A DNA stretch of 64,000 nt, taken from assembly GCA_022575985.1 (NCBI GenBank), contig JAKSXM010000272.1, forward strand, positions 28,909,501 to 28,973,500. The letters are read 5' to 3'. The position numbers and the translations under genes are program-made. This DNA comes from Anagrus nilaparvatae. Lineage: Eukaryota; Arthropoda; Insecta; Hymenoptera; Mymaridae. The first letter of the stretch is position 1; every line of letters starts with the position of its first letter. Below, piece after piece: positions 24,999 to 38,133 of this stretch. The notes under the pieces were generated by a model. That model was not told the DNA's origin, searched no databases, and saw only the letters and a list, made by a program, of their open reading frames with translations.

Positions 24999-25400
24999 CA
25001 CTGTAAAAAGTAACTTTCTTAGATTTACAAAAAAAATAGAATTTTTTCGAAAAATTAGTGAATTTTCAAAAAATTTTGTAAATATTCGATAAAAATCATA
25101 AATTTACTAAATTTAGTATATCCTTGAAAAATTCGAGAATTCTCGATTTTTTTTGTGATTTTACGAAAAAAGTTGTAAATTCACAACTAATTTTCGGAAA
25201 TTTTCGAAAAAAAATTGAAAATTATCAATTTTCCTTACAAATTCACAAAAAAAAATCGAGAATACTCGAATTTTTTGTTAATATACTAAATTTAGTAATT
25301 ATACGATTTTTTTCGAATATTTACTTTTTTCGAAAATTTACTAATTTTTCGAATATGTTCTAATTTTTTTGTTAATATAGGAAAGTTACTTTTTACAGTG
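24999..25400. mobile_element. CACTG-ended MITE, copy 2
   Basis: CACTGTAAAAAGTAACTTTC at the left, its inverse at the right, flanked by TA on each side. 402 bp, non-coding. Closely similar to copies 1 and 3 through the terminal 100 bp. Confidence 0.85.
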
Positions 25401-25701
25401 TAGGTTTTGTAAATTTTTAATAAATTAAAAACTACAAAATTAGTTTTTGAATAATAAATTTTAAGATTATGGTCGCAGTTGATTATTTTGAGCAAACTTC
25501 AATAGTTCTATTAAATAATAATTAGACCCGAGAAAAATTTTAATAATATTTTGAAAAGATGTCATTTTTTCATTGAAACTACAAAATTGTAAGAAATTAA
25601 TTTACAACTTATTTTTATTCAATGAAACCTCAAATTATTAAAGATATTATCTGAAATGATCAAAATAATTAATAATTTGACGAGAACAGAATTTTCATTT
25701 C

Positions 25702-25846
25702 AACCCTTAAACTGAAAACTCAACACGGAGTTGCAGTGGAATGGCAAAGAGTTGCAAATTTTGGGCAAAAAAAAATACAAAACTCTTTGCAACTCTTTGA
25801 ATCTCCTCTGCAATTCCATGTAAGGTTTTCAGTCGGTCGAGGGTTG
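25702..25846. repeat. Short foldback element (AACCCT ends)
   Basis: ACTGAAAACTCAACACGGAG with GCAAAGAGTTGCAAA on the left is the imperfect inverse of TTTGCAACTCTTTGAATC…GGTTTTCAGT on the right; outer ends are AACCCT / AGGGTT. About 145 bp, non-coding. Confidence 0.6.
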
Positions 25847-27011
25847 TTTTATTTCGGCAAACAAGGTTATTTTTCACAACTAGTAGATTTTAGGAAGCCT
25901 AAAGAAATTTTTTTTTGCAAATTTTTTTTTTCTTTTGAATCGTGGATTAAATTTTCATTAAATTGTGATAATCAATCATATTTAATTTTTATATTTTCCT
26001 CGTACAAAAGTTCAAGCAATAGTTAGCTAATATTTTCCTTAAAATCCTGTTTAAAATACAGCATTGAAAAAATTTTTTTAAGAATACCAATAATTTTTCC
26101 TATTTCTAATAAAAATTTATGCATTTTATATTTCTAAAATTTTATTTAAAAAACACAGTAAAAAAAACGCATAATATTTGTTTAAAACCCGATATATTTT
26201 CACCTGCTAATTATTTTCTTTAACGGAATTTTACAAAATTTAAGTGCTTAAAAATGAAGAAATATTGCAAAAAATAAAAATTTTACGAATTTCACAATCC
26301 ATTTTAAATGTATATCATCTTGTTTACAAAAACATAAATTTTTTTTTATTTTAAACTTGTATTTTTTTTATTTTAGTATGTAAAATTGCCATAAATACCA
26401 ATACAAAAAAAAAAATTAATAAATTTACTTATAAAATGAGAAATTTCACTTTCTGCCGACAGTATTAAGTAAGTATTTATTTAATTCATAAAATATTATA
26501 TTTTTAAATCTGGTTATACTTGAAATTCTTTTTTTTTTAATATCAAAAGATTAATTAATCAATAAAAATTTTACTTTCAATATATTTTACCCATACCGAT
26601 TAACATAATTTTCTAATTTTAATACTTTTTAGTAGGTATATTTATTATTTTTGTTTCCTTTAAATTTTATTAATTAGCTTTTTAATTTATTGGGTTTCAT
26701 TAACTATACTCAGTGTAATTATTAATTAACTTTTTTGTCTAAGTTTAATTACTTAGTTTGCATACACATATCATGAAGCAGAAAATTAATTATCAGCAGT
26801 TTTGTTAATTCAGATCTATACACTGTTTTTACACTTGGTTGCAATATCAGTATTTTATTTACTAGTACTAGTAATTTTTTTGAATAAGGAAAATAATGTA
26901 TAAACACATTTAAATTAAATCATGCACTAGGTCAAATGTTATTTTTTTTCAATTTTGTTGAATTGTTAAAATTAATACAATCCACTTGGCTTAGCGTTTT
27001 GTTATGTTGAA

Positions 27012-27505
27012 AAAACATATACCTATAGTTCGATCTCATAGACCTTCTGGCTCCAAAACAATGAGCTTCGATGTTAAAAAATAGGATTTTTGAGTATTTT
27101 TCCGTATAACACTGTCATCTTGCAACTCGATCAAAAAACTTCTGGTTGGTCTCATTCTTTTATAAGTGACATCTTTCAGATACTCTAAACCGAATTTTTC
27201 TAGTACTAATACCTTTTTTGTAAGACCACACACCAATTTTGGCCGAAAATTGTCATCTGGTTTATTGAAATTAAAGTGAGACAATTAGGTATAAACAATT
27301 CGGTTTATAGCGTTTAAAACTAGACACTTTCACCGAAAGAATGAGGCCAAGAAGAAGTTTTTTGGTTGATTTATAAGGAGGCAGTGTTTTACGGAATAAT
27401 ACCCAAAAATCTCATTTTGTAAAATTTTAACTCGCTGTTTTAGGCCCAGAAAGCTTATGAGATCAAACTATTAAATATCAGGAGTGTTTTTTCAACATAA
27501 GAAAA
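27012..27505. repeat. Degraded inverted repeat
   Basis: The left arm (27012-27155) and right arm (27345-27505) are diverged inverse copies, sharing GATCTCATA, the TTTTTGAGTATT.TTCCGTA.AACACTG block and CAACCAAAAAACTTCT. A related single arm occurs near 32545-32625. An 82-codon frame on the minus strand runs across the left arm; it begins without a good context and is probably a by-product of the repeat. Confidence 0.5.
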
Positions 27506-28784
27506 CCCTCTGCATATTGGGGTCAAGATCTGGCAGATTGAACTTGTATATACTCTTCTTATCAGTCAAAATTTAAAGTTTGCATATTTTCTGCAAATTT
27601 AAGATAGACTCAAAAATTACTTTTTTGTTCTGTGTTTTCTTAGCTTTTTTTCTTAGTTTATCTAAGTGATCATAAAAAAAACTTTGTTTTTATATATGTT
27701 GATAACATAATTTTTTTTTTTTTTTGAATTATACTTTTTGTTTATAAAATCCGAGATTGTCAAAATTTAATCAGATATATGTCAAATAAATATATGTAAC
27801 TAATATTCGCCCATAGTCACTGTTTTGGTCTTAAAAAATAAGTCAATAAAATATTAAAAGACCCAAAAATTTATTTCTGCAACGGTAGGGAGACAAAAAT
27901 AATTTATATATTTGCAATTATTTTTACGTAACTAAAATTATGATTACATGCAAAAATTTTAAATTTATATTTCGAAAATTCCAAGGCTTCAAAGTAGCAT
28001 AGTTGATAAGGATGTGTGGTTAGCCGACCCAAAAATTCGGATACTTTTTGCATGAAAAGGAATTTGTATCCAGGAAAATTTTCGATTCACTCTGTACCTT
28101 CTTCGGAAAATCTCGGGCATTATCTAGAATTTGATCATCTATAACCTAATCTAAAAAAAGCCCCAACTTTTGGGTCCCCAAATAGATATAAATATTTAGG
28201 CGAATTTTAGTCGTATAAATATAATAGTTTATTTCGGTTAATTAAAAAATGCGAAAAACTAATTTCCCAGCCGTGGAAAATCAAAAAAAATAAATATTAT
28301 TACAGAAAACATTGTCAATATTGAATAAAATTGATTATTTTCTTTTTAAAGTAGATAATTTCGAAATATTGATTGATTATAAATTGCATATCTATTGTAA
28401 TAGTACTGGTCAACCGCACGTATCATTCGAATAATTCTTATCCAAACATGATTACCATATTATGCCTCCTTTCGCTTATTGTAAACATATTAAAATGAAT
28501 AAATAATATTTATAAAAAAAAAGAAAAAAGTCTATTTGTTAAATAAAGAAAGTAAGCAAATGTTTTTTATTTCATTCTATAAGTCCCCTTCTTTAACGCA
28601 CCAATGGATCCGTATCTCCCTACTCCTGTTTTTATTGAAAAAATTCTCATAGTCCGTATGGGGCATTCTCATGAACGTTTATATTATAGAAAGCTCAACT
28701 CTTTTTTTTTTAACTTCTACATACATATAAAAAAAATATAATACACTTGGCAAGTTTTTCACTCTTTTATAGAAGAAATCCGCC

Positions 28785-29336
28785 AGTCTAAGGCCGGATA
28801 AAGACGCGTTAATATAACGCGCGCTCTCCTGTATCAATTTTTAAATTACACTAAATTTTCTTTTTTTTAAAACACATAAAGTATACACACAGTGAGAAAA
28901 TTATTGATTGTTTATTTTTTGTTTGAATTATTGTTATTTAAATTTTTTTGAAAAATAAATCTAAAAAAAAAAGGAAAATTGTTTCTTGAATAAAAAAGAA
29001 AAAATATTATAAATAGTTTTTTTTTACACGCGAAAGTCTTGTTTGGTTTAAATCGTCGACGACGTGGAAAGTGCTTTATAACGTTAAACTGTGTTAGAAA
29101 ACTATTTTTTAATAAGTGTTTTATAATTACAATATCATTAATTAAAGAAATAAAAAAAAAATTAAAAAATTGTGTACTGTTTGAAAAATAAACGAATGTT
29201 AAATATTTTGAAAAATTAAGAAAATAAATTAAAATCTGACGTGAAAATCGTCAGTAATTTCACGCATGAAGGATTAAAGTGTAAAAAAGGGTGTCTCGGA
29301 GAGGTGAAGAGTGTAGATTGAGAGAGCGAAAGAAAG
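28785..29336 (+). other. Candidate 5' UTR exon and promoter for the downstream signal-peptide gene
   Basis: The stretch is GC-richer than its neighbours (GACGCGTTAATATAACGCGC, GTCGACGACGTGG) and ends in a good donor, GAAAG/GTTAGT, at 29336. TTTTATAG lies at about 28766 with an initiator-like CCAGTC near 28782. No ATG-led frame is present, as in a UTR exon. The nearest coding acceptor on this strand with a start codon is at 60864, which would imply an intron of about 31 kb holding the CACTA element. Linkage is inference only. Confidence 0.25.
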
Positions 29337-31232
29337 GTTAGTTAATTTATTATACCCACGTGTAACCTAAAAAAAAATTATAAAAAATAAATAACAAGTG
29401 ACTGTCCCTTATGTCATCGTTAACTCGTTACGTTATAAAACAGCAATTCGATGTATTAAAAAAAAAGTGTGCATTCCCAATATATAAAAGTGGTTAAGAA
29501 TTTTTATGTACACCCAATACTTGTTAACACACATAAAAAAGAAAATTGTTATATAAAATTGATCTGACCATGTTTTATGTGCAAAAAAAAACATTTTTAA
29601 GGTGAAAATAAAATGGAAAAAATATTTTTTTTTTTATACGTAATACAAGGAGTTAAAAAGAGGGCGGGGAACACAATGTTTTTATTTTCTGTTGGCTACT
29701 GCAGACTTTCTTTTGAATATAAATTTATAAGAGAAGACCTGATGAGGTTCTTTTTAAGTGAAAATCGCTCGTTTATAAAAAAAAATCACGTGGATCTTTT
29801 AGCTAAAAAATTCTCGTTTTGTCAAATAAATTAAAAACTCAAATAGTCGAAAGATCAAATTTTGAGATAAAAAAACAAGAATTATTAAAACAATACACTT
29901 TCTCAGTATTTTTTTTTTTTTAATTTTGCATAAAAAATCAAGACAAATATTTATAAAAATATTAAGTCTTTGTTTAAAAAAAAAAAAGGATAAGAAAAAA
30001 AAAAGGACTTTCGAATAACAAAAAGTCTCAAGGACGATTTTACAAAAAGATTTCAACACAAAAAATAAATATGATGTATCAATATTTTTTTTTTAAATTT
30101 ATTATATAAATTTTTAATTAATTAATTAATATAATTTCTTAATTTTTATATAATAAATAAAAAAAAGTTGAGTTAGATTAAAAATGGCTAAAAATGGTTA
30201 TTATTATCAATAAAAGAAAAAAAGAAATAGACGTTAATGAGAAACATGTTTTAATAATATTATTATATATCCTGGTAGAAAGGAAATTTATTTTTATGAA
30301 AATAAATAAACTTGTGTGTTTAGGATCTAAATTTAGTTATTAATATTTTTTTTTCTTAAACAATTAATGAAGAAGAAAATGAAAAAAAAAAAAATAATAG
30401 CAATTAAAAGAAGATTAAAAATTAAGATAAATATGTGAATTTAAAAAATTAGATATTAATCTTATTTTTTAAAGAAGATATTTATGATTCAGCTAAAAAG
30501 TTGAAAAAACACTTTCGTTTTTATTGTACATTATTTTGCTTTTTACTTTTTTTAAGAGAAAAATTCTAATTTATGTAAATAATTAATATTTTAATGGGTT
30601 TATTTAGTCGAACTTTGACAGGTACAATAATATAACTTAATTTTATGTGCGAAGAAGAAGAAACGATTACATTAAATTTTCGTATGTACGTCAAATCTTC
30701 GTAATATCTTTAATAATTACATTAATTTTGCACAATATTATAAATTTTTGGTTATATAATATTATTAATAGTGTGTATATTTTATATTTAATTTTTTAGA
30801 TAACACCAAATTTCGACATTTTAATCAAAATATATTACGTTAATGTATTTTGTTTTAGCGAAAATTTGAATTTCATTATTTATTGTGCATAATAATAAAT
30901 TTTTTGTAATAACTTTTTTACACATGTAAAGTTTGATATCATGGATTTATATAATAATTTGTCTGTTTAAATTTATTAAAATAGGTATTTCAATGAATTT
31001 TTTTTTATTTTTTCCAAGATTTTTTCTTACAATGTAATTGTAACGTAATGCGTAAAAAAGCAAGGTTTTAATAATAATTTTTTTCATGTATTCAAATGTG
31101 AAGAGTTAATTAAATAATATCTTCAAATTATCAGCGAGTATGAATTAACAATAAACAGAAATCTTTTTTTTAAAGACCAATCAAAAATTTTAGCTTGTTT
31201 ACAGGTCTTTTTTTCATGCATGTATTAAATGA

Positions 31233-31274
31233 TTTTTTTCTCGCAAATGAAATGATCTTTTGAGAATATATAAG
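31233..31274 (+). promoter_or_regulatory. Bipartite promoter-like module H
   Basis: TTTTTTTCTCGCAAATGAAATG, 12 bp, TATATAAG. A CGCAAATGAAATG-type box like modules I, J and K. Downstream sequence is unrelated to theirs. Confidence 0.6.
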
Positions 31275-31440
31275 CATCTTTACTATTACTAACAATTATT
31301 AAGTTAAAATTTTGAACCAATTAAATATCAAAACTGTCATAACTCTGATAACATAAAATCAACATTTTCCATTTGGAATTTCTCGTTGCGTCTCTTTTGT
31401 CTCATTCAATTTATACTTCTTACTGCCGATTGAATGGAAA

Positions 31441-31647
31441 CTATGTTTCGTATTGCAGCTTCATTGTGATTCCTTTATATAAAAAGGTAATCTCAATTCC
31501 GGATAATGGAAACAACTGTATAGGTAGTTCAGCTTTTTTGCATTTTATGGTTTTTGTAAAGTCCTCCTTATCATGAATACGTCTTTCATAAGTTTTTGAA
31601 CTTAAAAAGATCAAGTTAATGAATCCTTTATGCTTAAATGAAAACAT
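31441..31647 (-). CDS. Possible small hypothetical protein (68 codons)
   Basis: An ATG-led frame on the minus strand, MFSFKHKGFINLIFL then …YERRIHDKEDFTKTIKCKKAE…, has mixed, lysine- and glutamate-containing composition unusual for chance frames in this AT-rich DNA. There is no recognised domain and no upstream promoter evidence. It lies on the opposite strand from module H, 170 bp beyond it. It may be a relic of a longer gene. Confidence 0.2.
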   Translation of the reverse strand: MFSFKHKGFINLIFLSSKTYERRIHDKEDFTKTIKCKKAELPIQLFPLSGIEITFLYKGITMKLQYET

Positions 31648-32430
31648 TAAAATAACTAGATAGTTCCTATAGAGGAATTGTTAATTAATCATTCTAATGA
31701 TAAACTAAATTTACCTAGTATTAATAGTTGACTCGATATAGGCTAAGGGATCTATTATTAACTCTTTCCTTATTTTTCTTTCTTCTAACAACTGAAATCC
31801 AAAATCATTAACAATCTTTAAACTAATCATTTTATTCTTTCTTTTTGAATTAATAACGCCTTATCTTCACCAAGTTTTTTGGTATTGCAGGCATTCTTTT
31901 TGAGTACCTGTTTGAGTAATAAAATTAGTAGTTATTAAGTAGCAACTTGTTTTAGTAATGCTATCTTTTTTTCAAAACTATTGCTAAAAATACTCCAGTC
32001 ACATCACAGTTTTGTGGTTTTTTTTGGCAACCAAATTGATTGAAAAAGGTTTACTAAGGTTTTTTTTGGATCGCTGATTCTGAAAATCAAGGTTTTAAAT
32101 GAGCAAAAATTAAGGATGTTTTTGAAATATCTACAAACTTTAATAAGATTTAGCTCTTTACATGAGTTTTTGTAGCTGCTAATTACGAGATAAAGATTCT
32201 GGACATGGAAAATGGGCCAATCACCGTTAAAATCGAAAAACACCCTTAATGGGGAGGGATTTTCAATATTCGCAAATAATAACAAAATTTTGTCACCAGT
32301 ACGTTTTTTGGGACGCTGATCTCGAATTTTTGGGTCTTGCTTCTAAAATCATAGCGAATATTAAGAAATCACCCCTAAAAAGAGGTATTTTATCTAATTT
32401 AAGGGCTTTTTGAGAATTTTTCACGTTCAG

Positions 32431-32444
32431 CCCCCCCCCCCCCC
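32431..32444. repeat. Homopolymer run of 14 C
   Basis: Fourteen consecutive C residues in AT-rich sequence. No function is evident; its length may be affected by assembly or sequencing error. Confidence 0.8.
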
Positions 32445-32656
32445 AATTCGTGATTTGTCTGGAGTATAATAAGTATTTAGAAAATAATAGTAATCAGAAA
32501 TTATTATCTACGACGCTTGAAACTAAACTCTTGATCAATCAGAAGTTTTTTGGTTGATTCAGAAGGTAATCTAAGAGATCTGATCTACTCTGCGACATCA
32601 GGAGTATTATTGTGATATAAGAAAATTTCCCCATCTTAATATAGTTTTTTAAGATA

Positions 32657-33620
32657 CACTGTAAAAAGTAACTTTCTTATATTAACAAAAAAATTAGAAC
32701 ATTTTCGAAAAATTAATAGATTTTCGAAAAAATTTGTAAATATTCGAAAAAAATCGTATAATTACTAAATTTAGTATATTAACAAAAAATTCGAGTATTC
32801 TCGATTTTTTTTGTAACTTCGCAAGAAAAATTGATAATTTACAATTTTTTTTCGAAAATTTTCAAAAAATAGTTTCAATTGAGTTTAAAACGACCTTGCT
32901 GGACAAATTATAAGGAAAAATTCAAAAAACTTTGATTTTCACTCTTGTCAATATTTCATTCTCAATCTGAGAACCTCTTCAGAACCTTTATTTTTTTAGA
33001 AATAATTTTTTAAATTTACAAAATATTACATTGAAATTTTTTTGAATTACATATATATTTTTTTTAACATACCATTTAAAAAACTTAACTTGACATTTAA
33101 ATATTCTTATGTTCCTATTTTTTAAAAATTACTTAAATGTATAAAACTTATTATTTTAAACATAAAATTCAAAAATTATATGTCTGTACACTGTTAAAAC
33201 TTTTTTTAGACTAAATAATAATTTGTTAATATCTGAGCAATGGTTATTTTTTTAAAAAATTGAGCGTTATTAACTTACATTTTTTTATTTTTTTCTTTTT
33301 TTTAATTGCTTTTCCATCTTATTTTATTATCGTTTGTCCAGCAAGGTCGTTTTAAACTCAATTGAAATTTAAATTATCTGGACGTTCCAAATCCAATTTT
33401 CAAAAAATAGTTGTAAATTTACGAAAAATAGTTGTGGATTTACAACTTTTTTCGTAAATTCACAAAAAAAAATCGAGAATTCTCGAATTTTTCGAGAATC
33501 TACTAAATTTAGTAAATTTACGATTTTTATCGAATATTTACAAAATTTTTTGAAAATTTACTAATTTTTCGAAAAAATTCTATGTTTTTTGTAAATCTAA
33601 GAAAGTTACTTTTTACAGTG
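32657..33620. mobile_element. CACTG-ended MITE, copy 3, interrupted by a nested element
   Basis: Ends CACTGTAAAAAGTAACTTTC and its inverse, flanked by TA on both sides. At 964 bp it is much longer than copies 1 and 2 because another inverted-repeat element lies in its middle (32873-33367). Confidence 0.85.
32873..33367. mobile_element. Nested inverted-repeat element inside the MITE
   Basis: The left end TTTCAATTGAGTTTAAAACG continues through ACCTTGCTGGACAAA and is repeated inverted at the right end (33333-33367): about 35 bp of matching termini. The interior is AT-rich and non-coding. TTTTCAAAAAATAGTT occurs on both outer sides (32860 and 33399), which may be a duplication or part of the host MITE. 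Family unknown. Confidence 0.75.
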
Positions 33621-34004
33621 TATTTATTTGCCAATATTTTTGCTAAAAATTGACTTCTTCATTATAGTTCAATTTTACTACTAATTAAATTAAAAAATTT
33701 TGTTTTATATGAATTTTATCATAAAAAGTAATGGAAAACCACAATGCCATATTGTTTGTTAACATTTTGACTAAAAATTTGACTTCTTTTTTCATTAGTT
33801 TACTGTTTTGAGAATTAATCAATTGTATTCTTTTAGGGAATTTAATATAATTTTAAGATAAATATAATCTATACGTGCACCAATGCATCAAAAAATGAAA
33901 ATATGTAATTCGTGATTAATCTTTCAAGAATAAAATATTCTCTATCAAAGAAGAAATTATAAATATTATCTAGTAGTTTGAAAGAAAAAAAAATTATTTT
34001 GCTA

Positions 34005-34043
34005 TATTTATAATACTGAGAGGACATTTCTCTTTCGAGAAAC
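34005..34043 (-). promoter_or_regulatory. Bipartite promoter-like module N
   Basis: Minus strand: TTTCTCGAAAGAGAAATG, 12 bp, TATAAATA. The only minus-strand module right of 16 kb. Confidence 0.55.
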
Positions 34044-35146
34044 GAAGGCTGCAATAAGAATGACAATAGTTTACAAGTATTATAACGCAGACAAGATAAA
34101 ATAATATTTTGTTATAACCTCGAGTTTAACACAAGTAATAGTGTCTACATAATCACGTCTTATGGGCGACAGGTCCTTAATGTATTCTAATGCGTTCACA
34201 TTCACTTTCAACGCCCGTCAAAGCTGTTGAACCGCGAGAGGACAAAAATTTTATTATACATGTAAAATTTAAAATTAGAGCGTATAATATAAAAGCAAGC
34301 ATTTTACATTGGTATTAATCTTGTAAAAACTTCCTATTATTTTTCTCTCTTTTTCTTATGAAATATTTAAAGGATTTATTTTACAAAATACATTAAAGAT
34401 GAACTGATTTATATTTTTCTAGCATTTATCATTTTTAAAATATTCTCATATTGAATTTCGTAAGATAATTTTGCAATTTTATTTTAGAATTTTTTAACGA
34501 TAAACGAATTTTTTTTTTTTTGCTTTGGATCGAATTACACTGGGAGAAATTACAAATTTAATATTTATTATATACATAAAAAAGAGAATTTTAAAAAGAT
34601 TATAATACATCGATTTTTTTTTATAATTAATTCTCAGAATTTTTACTTTCTCGCGATTACAATATAATTAAAATATATGATTTTTATTTTTTTTAGTTTT
34701 TAAACTTCCGCTTTTAAGTAAACAAAAAATTTTATTTAACTTAATTTTTGAATTAATTTTATATTTATTTAAATTTAAAAAAAAATACCAAACTACAAAA
34801 AAAAAATAAACTTATATAAGAATAATAAAAATATTTTTTGCAAAATAATGAGATTTTTATATGGAAATATTAAAATTTAAAACTACGCATAAAATTTTTT
34901 GTATCTTTGCAGTCGTTAAATTAAATCAAACATATGTTGGAACAAATAAGTTAATAAATTTATTAAACATAAAAGATATCATAAAACGTCAATTAAATTA
35001 TTTAAAAGAACAGTTGTCATAAATAAATAAATAATTTCATAATCAATCACTGGTTATTAATAAAAAAAAAAATAATTATATTGCACAAATTAAGTTTAAT
35101 AAAAAAAGTATCATTTTGAAAGTCATGTTTTTTGTATAAAAGTAAA

Positions 35147-35326
35147 ATGCAAAAGTCTCGTCTAATCATGCAAAAGGAAGCTGGACATTATACGAATTAT
35201 ATACGCCCCGACAGTAAAAATAAAAACAGATTTCACTTTCGATATAAATACTATAATGCTACACTGGTATACGACCTACGATTTCGCAATGATCTTAAAA
35301 AACCCGTGTATAATCGCAACTTTTAA
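35147..35326 (+). CDS. Possible small hypothetical protein (59 aa)
   Basis: ATG-led frame MQKSRLIMQKEAGHY…, rich in Y, R and N (…RFHFRYKYYNATLVYDLRFRN…), with more GC than its surroundings. No signal peptide or known domain. Two further short mixed-composition frames follow: MEDPEISNDLILRE near 35542 and the frame at 36534. They might be relics of one gene, but no splice chain joins them convincingly. Confidence 0.2.
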   Translation: MQKSRLIMQKEAGHYTNYIRPDSKNKNRFHFRYKYYNATLVYDLRFRNDLKKPVYNRNF

Positions 35327-36065
35327 GAGAGTTTTATATATAACAAAGATTAATACGAAAAACGTGAGCAATTATTATTTTTTTTTTTTTTAAATACAAG
35401 AATTTTTTATTAAAAATTTTAAAAAAATAAAAAATTTGTTTCGAATGTTTCAAAATAACGTGTTATATGTGCAAAATCACACGTATATAAGAGACAAAAC
35501 TCGTTATTGCGTTTCAAAATTCAAATTAATCATTTTGTACATGGAGGATCCTGAAATTAGTAACGATCTTATATTGCGAGAATAATATAAAAAGTGTCAA
35601 ATTCAAACTTAAAAATTTGATTCTCATTTGACTAAAATACCCGATGTAGGAAGCTTTATAATTAATTTTAAACATCTATTGTCTAAAATCAAAAATGATA
35701 ATAAAAAAATGTTGTTTTATTGTATTTTACCAATATTAGATTTATTTATTAGATATTTATTTAATTGCGAATATGATCAAATTCGTACAAAAATATTTTT
35801 TGTATATCTATGGGGCAATTGACTTCTTTACCCTTTATATGTAAAACTATGTTTTAAATCACGGGGTAAAATATGGGGTTTGACGTCTGGATACTGACTG
35901 CACTCGCTCGTACATACAACTGTATTCAAGGTCAAAACTAATATTTTGGTCCTTGTTTAAAAAATAGCTATTATGTAATTTTTTTTATTTATATGGTAAA
36001 TTATACTTCTTAAAAATTATAAATATAGATTTTTTACATTATATTATAAGTAATTTATTTTATCA

Positions 36066-36106
36066 TTTTTTCTCGCAAATGAAATGGATTTCTAAGTCTA
36101 TATAAG
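36066..36106 (+). promoter_or_regulatory. Bipartite promoter-like module I
   Basis: TTTTTCTCGCAAATGAAATG, 12 bp, TATATAAG. Sequence on both sides is homologous to module J (for example GATATTTATTTAATTGCGAAT at 35755 and 37870, AACTATTAATTTTA downstream), so I and J are diverged duplicates of a unit extending at least 350 bp upstream. Confidence 0.65.
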
Positions 36107-36533
36107 TACGATATATTGCCTTTTAAAATGAACTATTAATTTTACTGACAATGTAATTTAATCTTAATAATGTATAAAATTAAACAATTTTGCTTAACGA
36201 ATTTTGCCTCTACAGATGTATATGAAATATTTGACTTCATGACTTGTTTCAAATAAAATTATCAATACGCAGTATTTTCCAATTTTTTTTAACAAGTTAA
36301 TTTAGCTCCGCCGATTTACCTTAGCCTGACTAAAAATTTGTATTTAAGTTATCTCAGTCTGTCTCTCACGTTCATAATATTATTTGATAATCCTTATTGC
36401 ATACGAAATTTTGGATTTTCAACAAACATAATATAAATAAAACTAAATAAAATGCTAAAGTCTTACGTTTATTTCACTATTTAAGATCTTCAAATATTCA
36501 AGTCACTTATTTACGAGCTTATTTAAATAAATA

Positions 36534-36671
36534 ATGGATTCGCAAGTTCAATTTACACTTTTAATCGACGTAAAAACCAAGCAAGCTGCAGCTCATAGAA
36601 ATAATATAGACTCGCTTCTAAATTTCCCAACTTTTGAAAATAAGCCCATTTTTGTGAATAAAATGCGATAA
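36534..36671 (+). CDS. Possible micropeptide (45 aa) downstream of module I
   Basis: ATG to TAA frame beginning MDSQVQFTLLIDVKTKQAAA and continuing with mixed composition, including NFPTFENKPIFVNKMR. The base composition is clearly less AT-rich than its surroundings. It starts about 430 bp after the TATA box of module I. No family is recognised; it could be an exon relic. Confidence 0.25.
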   Translation: MDSQVQFTLLIDVKTKQAAAHRNNIDSLLNFPTFENKPIFVNKMR

Positions 36672-37040
36672 TTTAAATTTTTGCTGAAAAATTGTCAAAT
36701 TCAAGCTCTAAATGCTTATTTTGTATTAGTTTTAGTGATTATTCATCTAGACCACGAAAAATCAACCTATATAAACATATAAATTTCTATTAAAAACTTA
36801 GCAGCTCAAAAACTCTATGATATGTCTTCTCATATTTCTACAAATAATTATTTATTTTGCAGAAGAAAAAAAACAGTGCATAATCAAACAGGTAATTTGC
36901 ACATAATAGAATCACATACAGTCAAATACGCGTAAAATTAATTTTCGCTTATTAATATACAATATCAAAAAAAAAATAGAATGTACTTTTCATGCCAATC
37001 ACTTAACATAAATTTATTATAATCAAGAACGTAATAATAT

Positions 37041-37110
37041 GACACAACTCACACACACACACACTCTAAAAAAACAGGATCAATAAATATCGATGCACAC
37101 ACACACACAT
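37041..37110. repeat. Two short (CA)n microsatellites
   Basis: Runs of CA about 16-18 bp long near 37045 and 37096, separated by AT-rich sequence. Confidence 0.8.
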
Positions 37111-38094
37111 AGACCAAACTTCCGAGTATAATATTTAAATATTTGTTTTTTTTTTTTTTATTATTCTTATGCAGTTTATTACAGAGCTTGAATTTCTCAC
37201 GTTTACATGGTAGTTAGCTAATGTACCACAGAATATGATTTTCAAAAGTAATAATAATATAAGGTCTAATTTACATGATATATATTATATTGCGTGTAAT
37301 TAAATTTTTAAAAGTAAAATAAAAAATATAGAGGAAGCTCTCAAAAGAAAACTACCGCTTTTATTATAAATAGGAAATAAATAAAAAAAGTATAATTTTA
37401 TTTATATGCGTTTTATAAGATTATTACGTATCGAGAAAAGATTTTAATGGGCTTTGCATGTCTTATAAATTTTTAAATATAAAAAAAGATAAATATATAT
37501 AAATAATTTTTTTTTTTTTTTTTAATTATTTTAATTAAATTATGCGGTTATTTTTATCATTTGTAAATTAATAATTATCTACTCGGTATAAATGCTCAAT
37601 ACGAGAATCATATCCATTAAAGTGATAAATAATACATTTTAAATTAATTTATTCAATTATTTAAATTACATTGAAGAGTACTTACTAGTATGTATGTTAA
37701 ATAAATAATAAATTTTATTTCTATTAAATCTTTTTTTCTTATAAGTTTTTAAGTGAAGATTTATAAATATTTGATTTATGCAAATTTTTATTTTTAATAT
37801 TAAGTCATTATATAATTATTATTACATAAAATTATATTTACTTTTTTTTAAGGTTAGGAAATTTTTATTAGATATTTATTTAATTGCGAATTTAATCAAT
37901 TTCATATATAGGAATATTTTTAATGTAAGTTTTTGATATTGTAAATTTATAATATTTAACAGTTGTATTTTTATTTTTTTAAGCTTGTTTTATGAGGATT
38001 TTGAATTGTAATAAGGAATAACAAGTATGTCTCCCTCGGATGGTAATTGTATACTCTTTTTGTTGCTAATTTAGCCCTCCTAAATTTTAGAATT

Positions 38095-38133
38095 TATTCT
38101 CGCAAATGAAATACATTTCTAAATATATATAAG
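38095..38133 (+). promoter_or_regulatory. Bipartite promoter-like module J
   Basis: TTATTCTCGCAAATGAAATA, 12 bp, TATATAAG. Preceded by GCCCTCCTAAATTTTAGAATT, a block also seen before modules M and K. The CACTA element inserted about 300 bp downstream, splitting this unit. Confidence 0.6.

Larger units (their letters stand above)
24379..28784. other. AT-rich intergenic DNA with MITEs
   Basis: No gene recognised. Contents are the CACTG MITE (24999-25400), a short foldback (25702-25846) and a degraded inverted repeat (27012-27505). A 66-codon open stretch near 24681-24881 has fairly mixed composition but no start or splice support and no recognised family. Confidence 0.5.

Noticed and set aside
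29613..29834. 73-codon plus-strand frame MEKIFFFLYV…
   Set aside because: Phe/Lys-rich composition as expected by chance in this DNA, and no splice or promoter support.
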